This document shows, one piece after another, positions 57,125 through 64,000 of a stretch of 64,000 nt of DNA. A program made the translations under genes and the position numbers. This DNA comes from Styela clava (lineage: Eukaryota > Chordata > Ascidiacea > Stolidobranchia > Styelidae). Positions within the stretch are counted from its first letter, which is position 1; the number at the start of each line of letters is the position of its first letter. The DNA lies in contig NC_135254.1 in NCBI RefSeq assembly GCF_964204865.1, positions 7,011,001 to 7,075,000 of the forward strand, given 5' to 3'. The notes under the pieces are model-generated. The model searched no databases and was not told the DNA's origin. It worked only from the letters and a program-made list of their open reading frames with translations.

Positions 57125-59258
57125 ATAAACTGAGGCCTTAATAGTACTTTCCAGTGTTACAAGAAACCATTATTTCTCAAAAAGCCTCAAATCAAGTACC
57201 CAGATTTTGGAATGCGGGGGTGGGGTGTTGGTTCAGTGTTCACTTTTAGGAAATTATGATTGCGAAAGTACCTCACAGTTCTCGCAAAAAAGTGCACTGA
57301 CAGTGTACACTGGTAGGTACATTATGCTATGAAGATATGGATATAGGATCAACACAAAAGAAAATCAGTTCAGAGAAAAGCAAACTTATTGGTGAAAGAA
57401 TTTTTGCAGAATTGGTCAGTTTTGCAGAAAAATGAATGCACGAAAAACTCATGTTGACTTCATAAAGTAAAATTTTGCAGATATCATTAATTTTTCTAGG
57501 CAACCAAAACGGTTTTCTGAAATTTGGCGATCGAAGTTATTTAAATTCCAGTATTTTAAGATATCGCTTCTCAAACTGTTTTCCGCGCAACATGTTCCAC
57601 GAGCTTCTTCACGGTGCTCCGCAGAACAGGAAACACAATTGCTACTAAATTGGTCGCCATGGTGATAACGGCCGGACTTTGGCGACTCTGGGTTGTAAAT
57701 TTGTCTCCCAAATGGGGACAAACAGACGAACAAACCTTGTGCCATATCGGAAACATGGTGTTTTCGTTAATCGTTTAATATCCTTAAGCATTGGCCGAAT
57801 TTGTACTTGTAAAAATTACTGCAAATTTTATATTTTCACCATAGGCTAAATTTTTTTGAAACTACCATCAATTTTACCTTCTAATTACTTGGTGTTCCGC
57901 ATTAATTCGTAGATTAATCGTAGATTAATTCGTAGATGATCCAGGGCAAAAAAGTTGGAGAAGCAATGTTCTAAAATATAATCCGATTTACGGCACGCTT
58001 GCAAAACATTATCATCAATGCACATTTACACCACATTAATAATTGAGTGAGTATAGCTTACCTCTGATGAGATAAAATTCCAAATACAATATTAGCATGC
58101 TCAATTGCACAAATGAGAAATCCATACAGGACTAAAATTACACAAATAAATAATCTTTTATGCTACTGTTAGATAGGCATCTAGGGAACTTTAAGGCAAA
58201 TACTGGTATTAATAAAAGAAAGAACCAACTACATTTAAAAGATAATTTTACCAACTAATCGCTTCATATATAGTAAACAACAGTACAGTATTTTAAGAGC
58301 TCAATTCTTGACAATTTTCTGACATTTTCGACAAAGTTAATAAGTATGAGCACAAACTCTTACATACTAAAAGACTTATGCTGTATACCAGTCAGTGGTT
58401 TTCATCCTTTTATGGCTTGTGGCCCTCTTTCGGAGATTTTTAGCACCCATGCCCCCAGGGTTATCATTCCAGTGGTATTGAAAGTGTTATTTGGACTGGT
58501 ATATACCAAATCACACTATGTTTAATTAAACAATTCATGCATAAAAAAGCAAAACCATCAACTGAAATAACCTCATCGAGCATTAAACTAGGAAAAACAG
58601 GGAGTTTTCTTGTGAAGTGAGAGGTAAAATCAGTTTGGCGCCTAGCATTGTCGCCCCCTCCAACCTCTGTTGTAGACACAGCTGTGTTGGGTTGTCCAAT
58701 TTTGAGTTATTTTAATAAATCAATTATTAGAGAATAAATTAATGATAAATAAATCAATCATAATTTAGAGATACTTTCCTTCACATATGGTGGGAAATAA
58801 AATTAGCCAATCATAGGTGAGGCATTGCTTTGCCTCTGTTAATTTAGTTTCCAATAATATTTGAAGACGGTCACCAATAGTCCTTCAACAGAGCCTTGTT
58901 TAGAAAGAACACGCACAAACAACGAAATATTGTCTGCCGTTCTTGGTTACAATTAAAACATAACACAAGCAAATTATCTTGTCTTGATTATAAGTTCCCT
59001 ATCGGGACAGATACAGGAAAATTGAATTCATGGCACTGCGAGATCCAGTTAGATGGAAATAGATAAAGACTGTTTGTTCATAGATATGTTCTGAGTGAAT
59101 TTATGAAAAGGACTCGTAAAAAAAAGTTGAGTACGAAATAAAATATTTGGCTTCAATTTTTCTTCAAACAGAGAACAAAATTAAAAAAGTTTTTATATAT
59201 AAATGATTTTTCTAATTGAGAAAAACAAACGGAGAGAATAGTGAAAGGTTTGAAAATA

Positions 59259-59457
59259 CAGGGTGTCCATAAAGTCTCTTTACAATTTCAATTTTGTTAT
59301 GAAGTTAGTTCTCAATAAATCTTAACCAGGTGTGTTGTTTTCAATCAGTTAATTGTTTAATTTACTTCATTTAATACATCTGTGGGAGCCAAAACAATAT
59401 AGGGTATCGATAAATTCTGTTTCAAAAAAAAAATTCAAGACCTTTTGGGACACCCTA
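59259..59457. mobile_element. Mariner-like MITE, longer allele, unit 2
   Basis: The ends GGGTGTCCATAAAGTCTCTT and AGACCTTTTGGGACACCC are better preserved than in unit 1. It retains an internal ~70 bp (from CTTAACCAGG to CTGTGGGAGCC) that unit 1 lacks. No transposase frame; the 92-codon minus frame here is non-coding. Confidence 0.68.
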
Positions 59458-60992
59458 TATATATATATATTTCCCTCTTTTACAATTTTACAACAAAATA
59501 TCAGATCACCAATATGACCAAAACAAAATAATCTATTATTTTGATGAAAATTCTGAAATAATAATTTCGACCATGGAATGTTGTAAATTGTGGTATAAGT
59601 AGCAGATTTTTTAAAAAACTCCAAAATAATAACATCGAAAATCAAGCTTCGATAAAAAATATAAAAATATTTTTCCGGTTAAATTTGACTTTCTATGCTT
59701 CTTCTGATGTAACATATCCGTGGTCCTATGTTTTCTTCTTTATCATAAAATAATAGGTATACATAAATATATCCATAAAAATGAAAAAACAAAACTTAAA
59801 AATAATAACATAGAGCATAAATTATATAATATTGCTATTCTTCAGTAAAATTATCACACATTGGCTAACATAGACGAGCCTAAGTTGACCGGGAGCAGTG
59901 GAGAAGTTTCTTCAATTGCCTGAAAATAGAGTTAATTAGAACAGATAGGACAATAACTTTTTGTTGTATGATTTTAAATATTAACAATTTATTTATTATT
60001 AAATTTATCTTTGGTGCTAGCTTTGATCGGCCTTACATAAACCTAGCTAGAACCTTTAATCTAACAAACATAATTTAACGTGTCCGAAAAATCCGCCGTA
60101 GGAAATCTCGCCGCAAGGTAGTTCAAAAACCCTACTATTTTTATCACAAATACTTGTTTTACAGCAAAATGCTCTTGTGGCGATTTTTCCTAAGCTGCGA
60201 TATTTCCTGCGATGAGATTTCTTACAGCGAAATTTCATGCGGCAAGTTTAACTAGAACTATAATTTACTATTTTTAGACATTTGGAAAGATAATAATAGG
60301 CTTTTTACATTTATCCCGAGGAGAGAGAAAGAGATTAAAGGCACATCTTAATCACATGGCAAACCACTGCTTCTTGTCCTGTTACCAATCCACGTCGGGT
60401 ATGAGAATAGCTAACAAGTTGATTGTTTGATGTACATGGTCTTGAGTGGGCAAGAAAGTGACAACCTAGCAGCGGCTACATGAACCCTGGCACTCCCTAT
60501 CTTACACCAATATATTGATTGAAACAACTCCACAATTAGCAAACATGCGAATCCAACCAGTAAGAAATCCCGTCCCCTAAGGACGCCACAGAGCAGTTGG
60601 GGGGTGGTGTAGCACAATGCTAGGTGCAAAATTCATTTTACTTTTCACTTTACAGGAAAACTCTTCTAGTTTCATTGCTTGATAAGGTTATTTCACAGGG
60701 CGTTTTCACCTTGTGGAGCATAAATTGTTTCAACATAATGGGATTTGGAATCTACTAATCAAAATAACACTATAAATACAACTGGAATGATAAACATGAG
60801 CGCCACGAGTGCCAGCAGACTTCGGAACGGGGCCACAGGCCTTTAAAGATTGGCAACCACTGCAATGAAGATCGAACAAAAACGGAAACAGAGTACGGTA
60901 TCCATAGCGAGGGTGGCATAAGTAAATCAAAAATAAGAAAAGGGATGAATTAATTACTCACCTAGCTAGCGTAAAACAGTAGGATATCACAT

Positions 60993-61058
60993 TCATTGTT
61001 GTAGAGTCAGATGAACAGGTGAAGGCAACGTCTTATTCCTGACCAGATTGTCTAGTCC
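60993..61058 (-). CDS. UAP1: UAP1 terminal coding exon, unit 2
   Basis: 66 nt including TGA, with protein identical to unit 1. Acceptor AAATTTCAG|GGAC. Confidence 0.82.
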   Translation of the reverse strand, partial: GLDNLVRNKTLPSPVHLTLQQ

Positions 61059-63149
61059 CTGAAATTTGATAATAGAAAGAATTAAGGATATTTTCATCCA
61101 AAAACCTGCAATTTGAGAAATTGCAATAGCTCAAGAAAATAAAACTTATTGCTAATAACTCCAGAATAAAAAATGGTTATGGTAACTTCCGAGAAAAACA
61201 AATTGGTTATATTTTTTTACTCATCAAAATTCAATTTCTTTCGAATTAACGATAATTCATGCTGAATAAATTGATATATAGACAATTTTTTGTCGGACGT
61301 GAAGCTAATTGAGAATGAAAAATATTTGTAAGGTTTGCCCTTTCCCAGCTTAGTATATTTTCATTTTTTCATTGTTTATTTAGAGATTGCGATTTTATCA
61401 AAATTTTTTCAACATCTTTTTTTGAATAAAACAAACTTTTGCCGGTGCTCCCGAAGTATGCGAACCAAGATGGCGGACATCGGAACGTAACATGGGTAAC
61501 AGGTTAGGGTTAGGCCATAATTTTTTTCGAATTTTCCTTATTTTAGTCCTATTATCAGTTCGAAGACTAGCCAAGAGCCTCACGTAGTATTTATACCTAA
61601 AATTATGGCCTAACCCTAACCTAGTACACATATTACATTCCGATGTCCGCCATCTTGGTTCGCATACTTCGGGAGCCCCCTTTTGCCTTATTATCTGTTC
61701 TGTGTAGCTTATTGTTAGCTAGTTATTTTTGAAGTGGGTGCGAGACTTGACAAATTCCAAAACAGGGCTTAAAAGTTTGAGAACCACTGCTGAAGTCCAG
61801 CTCACCTCTCCAGCATACGACAACAGTGGAGAAATCTCGACTTGTACCGGATATTCCCGTTCAGTATTTGAGCAGCTGCAATATATGAAAAAGTACTCTT
61901 TTAAGAATGATTTTATGTTTGTGTATTATTCTTTATTATTTGTTATTTTCTATAGATGAAAAGCATGATCTAACCCAGGGTTACTCAACTATTTTTACCG
62001 AAGTTCCGCATACAAAACTTCAAAATTATTTGGGTCCGGTCTTTCAAGAAATTATATTTCGGCATCCTTAAACCAGCACTTCCTCGGCCGGCTAATGATT
62101 ATTACCAAATCAAGATTATTTATTATGGTGTTATAGTTCTTTTCATATATATTCAAAACTATAAAAGTCATTTTCTAAAAGGAAACTGGAGAAGTGGGGC
62201 TAATGATCCAAAATAAAGAATTAGGTGCAGCCCGAATCCAATACTTGAAAGGTTCGGATTCGGACCGCAGTCCGCCAGTTGAGTAGCCCTGACCTAGTGT
62301 ACCAATTGTACATTAGATAGCAATGGAGTGCAACCTTTTTTACAGGAATACCATATACAGATAACTGGGTAAAACAGTGCAACTGTAATGGGTGAAAAAG
62401 TGATTGTTTTTTAAATGAAATAAGACCAAGCATAGTAATTTTTGATTTTGAAGGATATGCTTGTCGAAAAAATTTTCTGAACACTTTCCCAACGTAACAC
62501 TTAAAATTAGAGCAAGGGTGTGCAACCTTTAATACAGGAAGGCCACATACAAATAACTGGGTGAAACTGTGGGTCGCATCTTTATAGGCATTTTAGAATT
62601 AAAATAACTTTGGTTATTTATTTTATGACATGTATTGTTCGCTTAAGATAAGCTATTTTTAAAACATCGTAACATCATAGAGATAGATAATGAAGTCGAC
62701 TCAGGTATAGGCTTTGCAAAGCAAAGGGATTGGAACTACCTGCACGTTCCAGATAAAATATTGGTGAAAAATAATGATCGATAAAGTGTGTTAAGTTTAA
62801 TAAAATATGCAAACCTAACAAATATTGAATTATATTTGAAAACAATATACATTATAGTTATTTACTCTCCTATTTGAATGGAAATTCGCAGAACTCCCAG
62901 ATCATGCTCGCAGGACACTGGTTAAAAAGAGTGACGTGTGCAATATCTCACCTCTCTTCAACAGTGATGACCTTTCCACTTTGATCTGCGATCTGTCCAC
63001 CAGCAGATGCTATAAGTCTATGATGCAAAGACATGAGAGCCCACCGAGAAGTGCGAGGATTTGAGTCTCCTCCAATTCCGTCTGGTTTATCTGCATTTTT
63101 AAGCGGAGAAAATTCATCTTCTCGTTTCACCTCAAGAACTGCGAACCTC
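60993..63149 (-). CDS. UAP1: UAP1, last three exons, unit 2 (gene continues beyond the window)
   Basis: Exons 63149-62952, 61875-61806 and 61058-60993 match unit 1 in length, phase and splice sites. They encode [54 protein letters not shown] and the same 21-residue C-terminus. Earlier exons should lie past 64000, where this copy is the better candidate for the complete gene. Against unit 1 the coding sequence differs at six positions, five silent and one V/I. The donor 31 nt after the stop is present (exon edge 60962). Confidence 0.9.
61444..61676. mobile_element. M1-family MITE, unit 2
   Basis: Counterpart of 46603-46836, with nearly identical arms (CCAAGATGGCGGACATCGG and its complement). 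Confidence 0.75.
61806..61875 (-). CDS. UAP1: UAP1 exon ([11 protein letters not shown]), unit 2
   Basis: 70 nt, with the same splice sites as unit 1 and one silent change (CGG for AGG). Confidence 0.9.
62952..63149 (-). CDS. UAP1: UAP1 exon ([11 protein letters not shown]), unit 2
   Basis: Acceptor TTTTTCAG|GAGG and donor GAGAG|GTGAGA. It is 198 nt, as in unit 1. QIADQ here replaces QVADQ. Confidence 0.93.
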
Positions 63150-64000
63150 CTGAAAAATAGAGGTCAAACGATATCATAAAGGTCAATCGATTTACTGAAA
63201 GAGTATCAACCACTTCTACTATTTTCACCGAAGATTCTCAAGGTTTACAAACTTCAAAATTACCGGGGTCCGGACATTTCAGAAAATTTATTTCATTAAA
63301 GAAACGAAACTTCAAATGCAATATTAAATTAAATACAAGAGCAATGAATGGCTCAAAATTATGGACACAAATGTCGCACATCGGTACCAGTACGGCAAAC
63401 TGTATGAAAAAGCTGTGTATGTAAATAGAATCAAAATCATCTAAAACTATAAAACGATGCTTGTCATGCCAAAATAAAGAAGTAGACATGGTCTAAATTG
63501 AATGGTCGAAAGGTCCAGATTCAGACAGCGGCCCGTCAGTTTAATAGCCCTGACATAGACGATATGCGAAAGACCCGGTAATTTCATCGCAAAGAAAATA
63601 CGTCGTCAATAAAGTAGTAAAATAAATTTCATGGCAGATTATTCTGTCTGCAGAAAAAATTAATAGGCTACATAGCAAATCCCAGTAGATGAATTTCTCA
63701 ATTTTTTATAACTTTGTATAATTAAAAGAATCGTCTCAAAAGTAATGATTGTCATTTTGAGAAAAACAATCTGATTCTATCAAATTTGTTGAAAACCATT
63801 GCTATAAACCAGAGTTTCCCAAACTGGGGTATGCGATGAATGCACAGGGGTCAGCAACCATATAAAAGAGTCTGATCGATTTTTAAGGATTAATTTCAAT
63901 CGAAGAGCCATTGCATCATTTTGGTTGAGTGTTGCGGACAAATTGAAATGACAAATAAATTTTATTGCCTTTTGCAACTACCTACGTGTGTGAGGAAGCT

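Larger units (their letters stand above)
52740..60992. other. Gene-free part of unit 2
   Basis: Mirrors 37934-46145 with the same elements: repeat at 53995-54220, hAT MITE 54962-55266, nested MITE pair 56697-57124, hAT-like ends near 57560-57660 and mariner-like MITE 59259-59457. Short frames shared with unit 1 (for example 53271-53570 with 38537-38776) differ in length and lack motifs, so I do not call them genes. Confidence 0.55.
51460..64000. repeat. ~15.2-kb tandem duplication, unit 2 (runs off the window)
   Basis: Direct repeat of 36295 to about 49120. Notable differences from unit 1: ~50 extra bases near 51575-51625, 5 instead of 12 copies of the 56-bp repeat, ~70 more bases in the mariner-like MITE, and small indels throughout. 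The window ends within what corresponds to the UAP1 intron at 49.1 kb. Confidence 0.93.

Noticed and set aside
59367..59645. 92-codon minus-strand frame as mariner transposase
   Set aside because: Only the MITE terminus is mariner-like. No catalytic motifs follow, and the unit-1 copy has the frame changed by a deletion.

Overview
The window is nuclear DNA of an animal. The genes have many exons with GT-AG introns, the intergenic DNA is AT-rich, and miniature transposons with inverted ends are very dense. The two recognisable genes are IP6K and UAP1, both metazoan-type enzymes. Intron sizes and repeat style would suit an invertebrate such as a tunicate, but I cannot assign the species from the sequence, and that is only a guess.

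Layout. 1-11 kb has no gene I can support. It holds a nested transposon (a ~2.9-kb element, here called T1, inside a smaller element, M3), a tRNA-like SINE inside a palindromic MITE, an ~830-bp segment present twice, and a short palindromic tandem repeat. 11.0-26.2 kb on the + strand is a complete-looking nine-exon gene for an inositol hexakisphosphate kinase. Its nine coding blocks sum to 2046 nt (681 codons plus stop) with every splice phase matching. Its last exon carries a histidine- and lysine-rich insert of about 186 residues within the kinase domain. 26-36 kb is repeats: MITEs, one hAT element with a near-perfect 8-bp target duplication, and a second T1 copy.

36.3 kb to the window end is one ~15.2-kb unit present twice in direct tandem (36295-51459, then 51460 onward, running off the window). 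Each unit carries, on the minus strand, the 3' end of a UDP-N-acetylglucosamine pyrophosphorylase gene (UAP1/AGX type). Unit 1 has five consecutive exons covering the C-terminal ~223 residues. Unit 2 shows the last three before the window ends. No UAP1 N-terminal exons lie between the units. Unit 1 is therefore a 5'-truncated duplicate, an alternative set of 3' exons for the gene upstream (beyond 64 kb), or an assembly artefact in which two haplotypes were joined. In the comparable coding exons the copies differ at six bases, five of them silent.

The two genes have no obvious shared pathway. IP6K makes inositol pyrophosphates and UAP1 makes UDP-GlcNAc. Most of the remaining sequence is explained by hAT-like, TA-target and palindromic MITE families that recur across the window, often nested.
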